Of a stretch of 13,840 nucleotides of DNA, positions 5,575-13,000 are shown piece by piece (position 1 is the stretch's first letter; the number at the start of each line of letters is the position of its first letter). The notes under the pieces were generated by a model. The model saw only the letters and a program-made list of their open reading frames with translations, did not search any database and was not told the origin of the DNA. The DNA lies in the NCBI GenBank assembly GCA_013205335.1, contig JABMNB010000421.1:1-13840 (forward strand), read 5' to 3'. Source of the stretch: Rhodospirillales bacterium (GTDB lineage Bacteria; Pseudomonadota; Alphaproteobacteria; Reyranellales; Reyranellaceae). The position numbers were made by a program, and so were the translations under genes.

Positions 5575-8307
5575 ATGTCGAACCTGGAGCATGATCCGGC
5601 GATGGACGTACTGGTCGTCGAGTCCCCGGCCAAGGCTAAGACCATTGGGAAATACCTCGGCCCCGGCTTCACCGTGCTGGCCTCGTACGGCCATGTCCGC
5701 GACCTGCCGCCCAAGGATGGCTCCGTGCGGCCCGACGAAGATTTCGCCATGGACTGGGAGGTCGATGCGCAGTCGCAGAAGCGGATGGACGCCATCGCCC
5801 AGGCCGTCACCAAAGGCGGCAAGCTCTACCTCGCCACCGATCCTGATCGCGAAGGCGAAGCCATCTCCTGGCACGTGCTCGACATCCTGCGGAACAAGAA
5901 GGCGCTGGCCGGCGTCGAGGTGAAGCGCGTCACCTTCAACTCCATCACGAAGCAGTCGATTCTCGATGCGGTCGCCCATCCGCGTGACCTCGACCAGCCG
6001 TTGATCGACGCCTATCTGGCACGACGCGCCCTCGACTATCTCGTGGGGTTCACACTGTCTCCCGTCCTGTGGCGCAAGCTGCCGGGCAGTCGCTCGGCCG
6101 GCCGCGTCCAGTCGGTGGCGCTCCGCCTGATCTGCGAGCGCGAGTCCGAGATCGAGGTCTTCAGGAGCCGCGAATACTGGACGGTCGATGCCCATTTCGG
6201 CACCGCCAAGAAGCAGGTGCTCAAGGCCCGCCTCACCCATCTCGACGGCCGCAAGCTCGAGAAGTTCGACCTCGCCACCCAGGAGCGTGCCGAGCAGGCC
6301 AAGCGCGAGATCGAGCGCCGCGCCTTTGCGGTAGCGTCTGTCGACCGCCGCCAGGTCCGGCGCAACCCGCCGCCGCCCTTCATCACCTCGACCCTGCAAC
6401 AGGAAGCGTCACGCAAGCTGGGCCTCGGCGCCGCCACCGCCATGCGCATCGCCCAGCGCCTGTATGAAGGCGTCGACATCGGCGGCGAGACGGTCGGCCT
6501 CATCACCTACATGCGTACAGACGGCGTGCAGCTCGCACCCGAGGCGATCGGCCAGACCCGTCGCCTGATCGAGACCAAATACGGCGCCGACTATGTGCCG
6601 GCCAGCCCGCGCGTCTATACGTCAAAGGCCAAGAACGCCCAGGAAGCGCATGAGGCCGTCCGCCCGACCGATCTCTTCCGCACGCCGCAGGACGTCGCGC
6701 CGTATTTGGACAAGGACCAGCTCGGCCTCTACGAGCTGATCTGGAAGCGCACCGTTGCCAGCCAGATGGAAAGCGCCGTACTGGACCAGGTCACCGTCGA
6801 CATCGCCAGCGGCGACAAGACCGTCCAGCTTCGCGCCACCGGCTCTGTCGTGAAGTTCAACGGCTTCCTCACGCTCTACGACGAAGGCCAGGACGACAAG
6901 ACCGACGACGAAGAGACCGGCGCCATCCTGCCCGACGTCACCGAGAACGAGGCGATGGACCGTCGCGAGGTCGTGCCGGAGCAGCATTTCACCGAGCCGC
7001 CGCCGCGCTATTCGGAGGCGAGCCTGGTCAAGAAACTCGAGGAACTCGGCATCGGCCGTCCCTCGACCTATGCCAGCATCATCGAGGTCCTGCAGCGGCG
7101 CAATTATGTGCGCATCGACCGCAAGCGCTTCATTCCCGAGGATCGCGGCCGCATCGTCACGGCCTTCCTGCAGACCTACTTCCCGCGCTACGTCGAATAC
7201 AGCTTCACCGCCCACCTCGAAGAAGAGCTCGACGACATCTCGAGCGGCAAGATCGACTGGCACGAGGTCCTGCGCGAATTCTGGAAGGCCTTCTCCGCCG
7301 CGGTCGGCGAGACCAAGGATCTGCGCGTCAAGGAAGTTCTCGACAAGCTCGACGAAGAACTCGGCCCCCACTTCTTCCCGGCCAACGACAATGGCGGCAA
7401 GAACCCGCGCGACTGCCCGTCCTGCGCCAACGGCCGCCTCGGCCTGAAGCTCGGCAAGTTCGGCGCCTTCATCGGCTGCTCGAATTATCCGGAATGCCGG
7501 TTCACGCGGAAGCTCGGCATCGTCGATGCCGACGCCGACGCCGCCAGCGGCGAGAACCTCGACGGCCCGAAGATCCTCGGCGAGGATCCCGCGACCGGCA
7601 AGCAGGTGACCTTGCGCAAGGGGCCCTACGGTCTTTACGTCCAGCTCGGCGAGCCGGAGGGCAAGGAGAAGCCCAAGCGGCAGTCGCTGCTGCGCGACAT
7701 GACGCCCAACGACGTGACGCTGGAGAAGGCGCTGGCGTTGCTGTCGCTGCCGCGTGAACTCGGGCCCCATCCCGAGGACGGCGAAACCATCCTGGCCGGC
7801 GTCGGCCGCTTCGGTCCCTACGTGAAGCACGGGCCGAAATACAAATCGATCCCGGCCGACGAGAGCGTGCTGGAAATCGGCATGAACCGCGCCGTGACGC
7901 TGCTGGCGGAGGCCAAGAACCCGCGCGGTCGCGCCGCGGTGAAGCCGATTCGCAGCATCGGCAACCATCCGTCCGACGAGGCCCCTGTCGAACTCTACGA
8001 CGGCCGCTATGGTCCCTACGTGAAACACGGCGGCGTCAATGCCACCGTGCCGCGCGACATCAAGCCGGAGGAGCTCACGCTCGACCAGGCGATCTCCTTG
8101 CTGGCCGAACGCGCCGCCAAGGGCGGTGGCAAGAAGCCCAAGGTTGCGCGCGCCAGGAAGGCTCCCGCCGCCGCGAACGACGCCGGCGGCAAGCCCGCCG
8201 CAAAGAAGGCGGCAGCAAAGAAGAAGCCGGCTGCAAAGAAGAAGGCAGCCAAGGCGAAGGCCAAGACCGGCACGGACACCCCGCCCCGCACCGGTACCGA
8301 TGGCTAA
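5575..8307 (+). CDS. topA: DNA topoisomerase I (type IA)
   Basis: Topoisomerase I relaxes negative supercoils by cutting one strand through a 5'-phosphotyrosine link. The 910-residue protein opens with the TOPRIM domain (LVVESPAKAKTI, 13-24; acidic triad in TDPDREGEA, 88-96). The catalytic Tyr312 lies in TYMRTD (311-316). The C-terminal part holds one intact tetracysteine zinc motif (C614, C617, C635, C641), then three Cys-less repeats around GPYGLYV (from 683), GRFGPYVKHG (744-753) and GRYGPYVKHG (810-819). Residues about 849-910 form a Lys/Ala/Pro-rich tail likely to bind DNA non-specifically. The start is uncertain. I give the ATG at 5575, but the ATG at 5602 (MDVLVVESP) matches the usual family N-terminus and has CTGGAG 12 nt upstream. 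A TGN-extended -10 box lies just upstream, and the 3' end overlaps rnr by 8 nt. The function is certain. Confidence 0.96.
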   Translation: MSNLEHDPAMDVLVVESPAKAKTIGKYLGPGFTVLASYGHVRDLPPKDGSVRPDEDFAMDWEVDAQSQKRMDAIAQAVTKGGKLYLATDPDREGEAISWHVLDILRNKKALAGVEVKRVTFNSITKQSILDAVAHPRDLDQPLIDAYLARRALDYLVGFTLSPVLWRKLPGSRSAGRVQSVALRLICERESEIEVFRSREYWTVDAHFGTAKKQVLKARLTHLDGRKLEKFDLATQERAEQAKREIERRAFAVASVDRRQVRRNPPPPFITSTLQQEASRKLGLGAATAMRIAQRLYEGVDIGGETVGLITYMRTDGVQLAPEAIGQTRRLIETKYGADYVPASPRVYTSKAKNAQEAHEAVRPTDLFRTPQDVAPYLDKDQLGLYELIWKRTVASQMESAVLDQVTVDIASGDKTVQLRATGSVVKFNGFLTLYDEGQDDKTDDEETGAILPDVTENEAMDRREVVPEQHFTEPPPRYSEASLVKKLEELGIGRPSTYASIIEVLQRRNYVRIDRKRFIPEDRGRIVTAFLQTYFPRYVEYSFTAHLEEELDDISSGKIDWHEVLREFWKAFSAAVGETKDLRVKEVLDKLDEELGPHFFPANDNGGKNPRDCPSCANGRLGLKLGKFGAFIGCSNYPECRFTRKLGIVDADADAASGENLDGPKILGEDPATGKQVTLRKGPYGLYVQLGEPEGKEKPKRQSLLRDMTPNDVTLEKALALLSLPRELGPHPEDGETILAGVGRFGPYVKHGPKYKSIPADESVLEIGMNRAVTLLAEAKNPRGRAAVKPIRSIGNHPSDEAPVELYDGRYGPYVKHGGVNATVPRDIKPEELTLDQAISLLAERAAKGGGKKPKVARARKAPAAANDAGGKPAAKKAAAKKKPAAKKKAAKAKAKTGTDTPPRTGTDG

Positions 8308-10576
8308 GGGCGAAGTCCCGACCCGCGACGAATTGCTGGCCTTCATCCGCGACAGCGAAACGCCTGTCGGCAAGCGGGAGATCGCCCGCGCCTACGGGTT
8401 GAAGGGCGACCAGCGCATCATCCTCAAGGAACTGCTGCGCGACCTGCGCGACAGCGGCGAGATCACGCCGGACCGCGCCAAGACCTTCCGCCACCCTGAG
8501 TCGCTGAGCGACATGGCCGTGCTCGAGATCGTCTCGGTCGACGGCGACGGCCACCTGCTCGCCGTGCCGCGCCGCCACGACGATGACAAGGACGGCCCGC
8601 CGCCGCGCATCGAGGTCGTGGCTCCGGCATCGCGCAACGTGCCCGCCGCGGCGGTCGGAGATCGCGTGCTGGCCAGCCTGAAGCGCCGCGGCAAGGGCGG
8701 GTACGAGGCGAAAATCGTCCGACGGCTGGGCAGCGGACCGAAGAAAATCCTCGGTCTCTACGAGGAACCTCCAGGTCGCAGCGGGCTGGGCCTCGTCACG
8801 CCGACCGACCGCAAGCTGCGCCGTGAGTTCGACGTGCGCGCGAGCGACAAGAACGGTGCGCAGCCGGGCGACATCGTCTGGATCGAGGAGACCGGTGGCG
8901 CACTGGCCCGCCGCGCCCGCATCGTCGAGCGCATCGGGCCGATGAGCGACCCGCGCACCGTCAGCCTCATCTCGATCGCGACCAACGACATTCCCGTGGA
9001 CTTCCCCGAAGCCGCCATCGAGGAAGCAGACAGTGCCAAGGCGGCCCCGATGGGCCATCGCCTCGACCTGCGCGACGTTCCCCTCGTCACGATCGACGGC
9101 GAGGACGCCCGCGACTTCGACGATGCCGTGTTCGCCGAGCCTGACGGCGCCCATCCTGGCGGCTGGCGGATCCTGGTCGCCATCGCCGACGTCGCCTGGT
9201 ACGTGCGCCACGACCGGCCGCTCGACCGCGCCGCCTACCGCCGCGGCACCTCGGTCTACTTCCCCGATCGCGTCGTGCCGATGCTGCCGGAACAACTATC
9301 CAATCACTGGTGCTCGCTGGTGCCGCGCGAGGATCGCCCGGTGCTGGTCGCCGAAATGTGGATCGACGCCGAAGGCCATCTCAAGCGACACAAATTCCAT
9401 CGCGCCATGATGCGCTCGGCCGCCCGCCTCACCTACAACCGGGTACAGCGCGCCATGAACGGCACGCCGGACGCCGAGATCGAACCGCTGATGGATAGCG
9501 TCGTGCGGCCTCTCTACGGCGCCTACCGCATCCTGCTGTCGGCGCGGGAGGCCCGCGGTGCGCTCGACCTCGACCTGCCCGAGCGCCAGGTGACGCTGGG
9601 CAAGGACGGCCACATCGCCACGATCGGCGTGCGCGAGCGTCTCGCCAGCCACAAGCTCATCGAAGAGTTCATGGTGCTGGCCAACGTGGCGGCGGCCCAG
9701 GCGCTGGAACAGCGTCATGCGGCCTGCCTCTACCGCGTCCACGACCAGCCCGACCTCGCCAAGCTCGAGGCCCTGCGCGAGTTCCTCGGGACACTCGGCA
9801 TCAAGGTCCCGACCGGCCAGCGGCTTCGCCCGGCCGACCTCAACCGTGTCCTGCACGAGGTCGCCGACAAGCCGGTGTCCCAGCTCGTCAGCCAGACCGT
9901 CCTGCGCAGCCAGAGCCAGGCCGTCTACAGCCCGGACAATCTCGGTCATTTTGGCCTCGCACTCGCGCGCTACGCCCACTTCACCTCGCCGATCCGCCGA
10001 TTTCCCGACCTCATCGTCCATCGAGCCCTCATCGCCGCCTACGGGCTGGGCGAAGGGGGCCTCTCCGCCGAGGACAAGGGCCGCTTCACCGAGTTCGGCG
10101 AGCATCTGTCCATGTGCGAGCGTCGCGCCGTCGCTGCCGAGCGCGGCGCCATGGATCGCTACGTCGCGGCGTTCATGGCGGGCCATGTCGGGGCCATCTT
10201 CCCGGGCCGCGTCAACGGCGTGACCCGCTTCGGCCTGTTCGCCACGCTCGAAGGCACTGGTGCCGACGGGCTGATCCCCATCCGCTCGCTCGGCCAGGAG
10301 TTCTTCCGGCACGACGAAGGACGGCAGGTGCTGATCGGTGAACGCACCGGCGAGACCTTCGGACTGGGCGACCGGTTGCAAATCAAGCTGGTCGAGGCCG
10401 ATACCGCCACCGGCGGCCTGCTGTTCGAGATCGTAGACGTTATCGAACGCGTAGAGCGACAGGCCGCACCCCGGAGCTTCCGCTCGCCACATGGCCGAGA
10501 CGGCAACGGACCGCCGCGGCGTCCGGTCGCGCACCGCGGCCCGCCACGGGACAAAGGGTCACGCCGACGGAAGTAG
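8300..10576 (+). CDS. rnr: Ribonuclease R (RNB-family 3'-5' exoribonuclease)
   Basis: RNase R is a processive 3'-5' exoribonuclease that degrades structured RNA and takes part in rRNA and mRNA quality control. The 758-residue protein has an N-terminal winged-helix segment (about 8-70), cold-shock/OB regions (about 75-245), the RNB catalytic domain, an S1 domain (about 628-712) and an Arg/Pro/Gly-rich basic tail (about 725-758). The magnesium-binding acidic cluster is D266, D272, D274 and D275 in TIDGEDARDFDDA. HFTSPIRRFPDL (560-571) is the conserved RNB substrate-binding stretch. The ATG at 8300 lies 8 nt inside the end of topA; the frame extends further upstream inside topA, but that part is only a shadow. 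The overlap implies coupled translation with topA, an order common in Alphaproteobacteria. Ribonuclease II is less likely given the winged-helix start, S1 and basic tail. Confidence 0.95.
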   Translation: MAKGEVPTRDELLAFIRDSETPVGKREIARAYGLKGDQRIILKELLRDLRDSGEITPDRAKTFRHPESLSDMAVLEIVSVDGDGHLLAVPRRHDDDKDGPPPRIEVVAPASRNVPAAAVGDRVLASLKRRGKGGYEAKIVRRLGSGPKKILGLYEEPPGRSGLGLVTPTDRKLRREFDVRASDKNGAQPGDIVWIEETGGALARRARIVERIGPMSDPRTVSLISIATNDIPVDFPEAAIEEADSAKAAPMGHRLDLRDVPLVTIDGEDARDFDDAVFAEPDGAHPGGWRILVAIADVAWYVRHDRPLDRAAYRRGTSVYFPDRVVPMLPEQLSNHWCSLVPREDRPVLVAEMWIDAEGHLKRHKFHRAMMRSAARLTYNRVQRAMNGTPDAEIEPLMDSVVRPLYGAYRILLSAREARGALDLDLPERQVTLGKDGHIATIGVRERLASHKLIEEFMVLANVAAAQALEQRHAACLYRVHDQPDLAKLEALREFLGTLGIKVPTGQRLRPADLNRVLHEVADKPVSQLVSQTVLRSQSQAVYSPDNLGHFGLALARYAHFTSPIRRFPDLIVHRALIAAYGLGEGGLSAEDKGRFTEFGEHLSMCERRAVAAERGAMDRYVAAFMAGHVGAIFPGRVNGVTRFGLFATLEGTGADGLIPIRSLGQEFFRHDEGRQVLIGERTGETFGLGDRLQIKLVEADTATGGLLFEIVDVIERVERQAAPRSFRSPHGRDGNGPPRRPVAHRGPPRDKGSRRRK

Positions 10577-10581
10577 AGGCC

Positions 10582-10598
10582 GGGCCCATCTTGGGCCC
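10582..10598 (+). other. Perfect GC hairpin between a Shine-Dalgarno-like site and the start of the DUF983 gene
   Basis: GGGCCCA, TCT, TGGGCCC form a 7-bp perfect stem with a 3-nt loop. The stem ends on the base before the ATG at 10599. AGAGG (10575-10579), overlapping the rnr stop, lies too far upstream for normal spacing, but folding the hairpin would bring it close to the ATG. There is no U-run, so it is not an intrinsic terminator. A translational role is inferred; the inverted repeat itself is directly visible. Confidence 0.5.
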
Positions 10599-11006
10599 AT
10601 GGATGGCGAACACGCTCCGGTCGATTTCTGGACTGCCCTGCTGAGGGGCTGGCACGGCCGTTGCCCGCGTTGCAACAAGGGCCGGCTGTTCAGTTCCTAT
10701 CTCAAGATGAAGGGCCATTGCGAGGCCTGCGAGTTGGCACTCGAACCCTATCGCGCCGACGACGCCCCGGCCTATTTCACCATCTTCATCGTGGGCCACA
10801 TCATCGTGCCGCTGGTCCTCCTGGTCGAGCGCTGGGGCGCCGAGCCGCCCCTCTGGGTACACGCCCTTCTGTGGCTGCCGCTCTCCGTCGCCCTGGCCCT
10901 TTTCCTGCTGCCTCGGATAAAGGGCGCCGTAATTGCGCTACTTTGGGCTCAGAAAATTGCCGCCCCCAAAGCTGCCACGACCGGGAGCTTGGATCCTTCA
11001 GCCTGA
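10599..11006 (+). CDS. DUF983 family zinc-ribbon membrane protein
   Basis: This 135-residue protein matches the DUF983 family, whose function is not established. A zinc ribbon lies near the N-terminus (C22-P-R-C25 and C41-E-A-C44), within GRCPRCNKGRLFSSYLKM, the family signature. Two membrane helices follow (about 58-78 and 86-105) with the conserved PPLWVHALLWLPL between and within them. The tail (about 120-135) is short and polar. The N-terminus up to the ribbon is probably cytoplasmic. The ATG at 10599 gives normal family length; an upstream ATG at 10491 would add 36 residues lying within rnr that look unlike the family. The gene follows rnr by 22 nt and is usually near it in related genomes, which hints at a link to nucleic-acid or envelope housekeeping without proving one. 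Family membership is firm; role is unknown. Confidence 0.9.
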   Translation: MDGEHAPVDFWTALLRGWHGRCPRCNKGRLFSSYLKMKGHCEACELALEPYRADDAPAYFTIFIVGHIIVPLVLLVERWGAEPPLWVHALLWLPLSVALALFLLPRIKGAVIALLWAQKIAAPKAATTGSLDPSA

Positions 11007-11033
11007 TCGACGTGGCCGCCCGCCGACGGCCTG

Positions 11034-11042
11034 TGCTACTGT
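11034..11042 (+). promoter_or_regulatory. Candidate TGN-extended -10 box before the S41 peptidase gene
   Basis: TGCTACTGT is a TGN-extended -10-like element (TACTGT at 11037-11042). No -35 is seen at standard spacing. It would start transcription near 11048-11050, on or just before an in-frame GTG at 11048 and 7-9 nt before the ATG at 11057. TACTGTGGTC here resembles TAGTGTCGTC before dprA. This is low-to-moderate evidence. Confidence 0.33.
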
Positions 11043-11056
11043 GGTCTGTGACGGGT

Positions 11057-12652
11057 ATGGAAGTGCCTCAATTCCCTTTTCTAAGCATGACGCTGCCGCG
11101 TGCGGCCGTGTCGCTCATGGCTGCCTGTCTGGTCGTTTCCTGCGCGACCTCGCCCGATACGCCGAGCCCCCAGGCCGATGGCCGCGCGCCGGCGGCCGCC
11201 GATGTCGGCATCGAACGGGTCGTCCTCCAGGCTTACCGGGCCATCGGCGACCGTCATCTCTACGAGCCAAATTTCCGCAACCTCTCGGTCGAGGCCTATC
11301 GCGGCTTCGCCAGCAGCGATGCCGCGCTGGCACTCGAGGCCAACGACAGCAGCCTCACCGTAAAGCGCGATGGCAAGGAAATCGTGAGCCGCCCGGCCCC
11401 GCCCGATACGTCGGACGGCCGCGCCTGGGGCAGCACCCTGACTGAATTGATGGCCGGCTCGATCGTCGCTTCGCCTACGCTGCAGCAGATCGACCGCCAG
11501 GTGCTCATCCGTCAGGCGATGACCGCCACCACCAAGCAGCTCGACCGTAACAGCCGCTACGCCGACCCCGATGAAGCCAAGGACAACCGTTTCCAGCGCG
11601 ACGGCGGCGGCGGCATCGGCATCACGGTCGAACGAACCGAGGAAAAGAAGATCCTGATCCGCGCGGTCCAGGATGGATCACCCGCTGCCAAGGCGGGCGT
11701 CCAGATCGGCGACCAGATCCTGGCCATCGATTCCGATTCGATGATCAACCGCCCGCTGTCCGACGTCGTGTCGAAGCTGCGTGGCGCGGTCGGCGCGCCG
11801 GTGAGCATAACCGTGCTCCGCCCCTCCCAGGGCGCCGAACTCACCTTGCCGATGAAGCGCAGCCGCATCGTGCCGACCACGGTGGTCTACGAACGCCGCG
11901 GCGACGTGGCCCTGATCCACCTGACGGGTTTCAACACGGCAACGACCGACAATCTCCGCGCCGCCCTCGACAAGGCCAAGGCCGATATCGGCAAGGACAT
12001 CGCCGGTATCATCATCGACATGCGCTCGAACCGGGGCGGCCTGCTGGATCAGGCCCAGACGGTCTCGGAAGTGTTCATCGCCGAGGGCACGATCTTTTCG
12101 ACCAATGGCCGCCATCCCGACAGCAAGCGCACCTATCGCAGCTCCAACAGCCGCGCCAATGGTGGCCAGCTCCCGATCGTCGTGCTGATGAACGGCGGGT
12201 CCGCCTCGGCCGCCGAGATCGTGGCCGCGGCGCTTCAGGATCGCGGTCGCGCCGTCGTTATCGGTACCACCAGCTACGGCAAGGGCACCGTCCAGACGGT
12301 CGTCCGGCTGGCCAACGAAGGCGAGCTGATCCTCACCTGGTCACGCCTGCAGGCACCGTCCGGCTACACCTGGAACGAGCTGGGTGTGCTGCCCAACATC
12401 TGTACCTCGAAGATCGGCGACTCGAGCAAGCTCGGCACCGCCTCGGTGGATTCCAACCAGGGCTCGCTGATGCGTTGGCACGCGCTGCGCAACCCGACGC
12501 AGCAGGAAGTGGCCGACCTGCGCAAGATCTGCCCGCCGGGTGATGCCGCGCCGGAGGCGGACGTCGACCTCGCCCTCCGCCTTTTGCACGACCGGGCTCT
12601 TTATGCCCATGCCGTGCAATCGGCGACCAACCAGTCCGCCGCCCGCCCCTAG
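11057..12652 (+). CDS. S41 family carboxy-terminal processing peptidase, probable lipoprotein
   Basis: This is a PDZ-containing serine protease of the CtpA/Prc family, which trims or degrades periplasmic proteins from their C-termini. With the ATG at 11057 it has 531 residues. The N-terminus has a hydrophobic stretch ending V-V-S-C29, a lipobox, so it is likely a membrane-anchored periplasmic lipoprotein. A Pro/Ala-rich spacer and a helical region (to about 175) come first. The PDZ domain (about 178-270, GIGITVERT and SPAAKAGVQIGDQIL) is next, then the S41 core (about 280-440). The catalytic pair is Ser384 in GGSASAAEI and Lys409 in SYGKGTVQ, 25 residues apart as in E. coli Prc (S430/K455). 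A C-terminal extension carries C449 and C492, which may pair. The start is unsure: a GTG at 11048 or an ATG at 11087 (MTLPRAAVSL, a compact lipoprotein signal) are alternatives; none has a clear SD. Substrate unknown. Confidence 0.92.
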   Translation: MEVPQFPFLSMTLPRAAVSLMAACLVVSCATSPDTPSPQADGRAPAAADVGIERVVLQAYRAIGDRHLYEPNFRNLSVEAYRGFASSDAALALEANDSSLTVKRDGKEIVSRPAPPDTSDGRAWGSTLTELMAGSIVASPTLQQIDRQVLIRQAMTATTKQLDRNSRYADPDEAKDNRFQRDGGGGIGITVERTEEKKILIRAVQDGSPAAKAGVQIGDQILAIDSDSMINRPLSDVVSKLRGAVGAPVSITVLRPSQGAELTLPMKRSRIVPTTVVYERRGDVALIHLTGFNTATTDNLRAALDKAKADIGKDIAGIIIDMRSNRGGLLDQAQTVSEVFIAEGTIFSTNGRHPDSKRTYRSSNSRANGGQLPIVVLMNGGSASAAEIVAAALQDRGRAVVIGTTSYGKGTVQTVVRLANEGELILTWSRLQAPSGYTWNELGVLPNICTSKIGDSSKLGTASVDSNQGSLMRWHALRNPTQQEVADLRKICPPGDAAPEADVDLALRLLHDRALYAHAVQSATNQSAARP

Positions 12653-12666
12653 CCTGCTCCCCGCGC

Positions 12667-12694
12667 TTGACACGCGACGCACGCTGACTACTTT
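12667..12694 (+). promoter_or_regulatory. Sigma70-like promoter of rpmG
   Basis: A perfect -35 TTGACA (12667-12672) is followed after 16 nt by TACTTT (12689-12694). Transcription would begin near 12701, giving a leader of about 39 nt before the rpmG start at 12740. It is the best -35 match in the window, fitting a strongly expressed ribosomal protein gene. Confidence 0.7.
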
Positions 12695-12739
12695 GCGCCC
12701 CTCTGCGAATTCGCCCTCCAGGGCATAAGGACAATTGCC

Positions 12740-12907
12740 ATGGCCAAGCCGACCTCGATCCTGATCAAGATGATTTCCAGCGCCGACACCGGCTTCTTCT
12801 ACGTGACCAGGAAGAACCCGCGCACCAAGACCGAAAAGCTCGAACTCAAGAAGTACGACCCGGTCGCGCGCAAGCATGTCGTGTTCAAGGAATCGAAGAT
12901 CAAGTAA
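12740..12907 (+). CDS. rpmG: 50S ribosomal protein L33
   Basis: This 55-residue basic protein is ribosomal protein L33 of the large subunit, located near the E site. It has the same length as the E. coli protein and shares its C-terminal half closely (TGFFYVTRKNPRTK, then EKLELKKYDPVARKHVVFKE, ending SKIK). It contains no cysteine, so it is the zinc-independent (C-minus) form. The ATG at 12740 has AAGGA at 12727-12731, 8 nt upstream. The gene is bracketed by its own TTGACA/TACTTT promoter and an intrinsic terminator, making it a single-gene transcription unit. The identification is secure despite the short length. Confidence 0.96.
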   Translation: MAKPTSILIKMISSADTGFFYVTRKNPRTKTEKLELKKYDPVARKHVVFKESKIK

Positions 12908-12933
12908 CCTGCCGCACAGCAGGACCGACGACC

Positions 12934-12958
12934 AAGCCGCCCTTTCGGGCGGCTTTTT
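12934..12958 (+). terminator. Intrinsic terminator after rpmG
   Basis: GCCGCCC (12936-12942) pairs perfectly with GGGCGGC (12947-12953) around a TTTC loop, followed by TTTTT (12954-12958). The two A residues before the stem can extend pairing into the T-run. It lies 26 nt after the rpmG stop and separates rpmG from the aldehyde dehydrogenase gene. Confidence 0.92.
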
Positions 12959-13000
12959 CGTGGGATAGGCTCCCGCGCCATTCAACAAGGAGGAGGGATC

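Noticed and set aside
6622..8373. 583-codon minus-strand open frame opposite topA
   Set aside because: Antisense shadow of a certain topoisomerase gene, with no motif or start signal of its own.
10939..10975. CTTTGGG and CCCAAAG inverted repeat and a TACTTT box inside the end of the DUF983 gene
   Set aside because: The stem is only 7 bp with a long loop, no T-run and no -35 at normal spacing, and it lies inside coding sequence.
10661..11056. Upstream in-frame extension of the S41 peptidase through the DUF983 gene
   Set aside because: The extension overlaps the whole DUF983 zinc-ribbon coding region in another frame and is Arg/Pro/His-rich shadow sequence. A lipoprotein-like signal starts near 11057-11087.
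12966..12971. TAGGCT as a -10 box for the aldehyde dehydrogenase gene
   Set aside because: A -35 would fall inside the terminator hairpin and does not match. The match is too weak to call.
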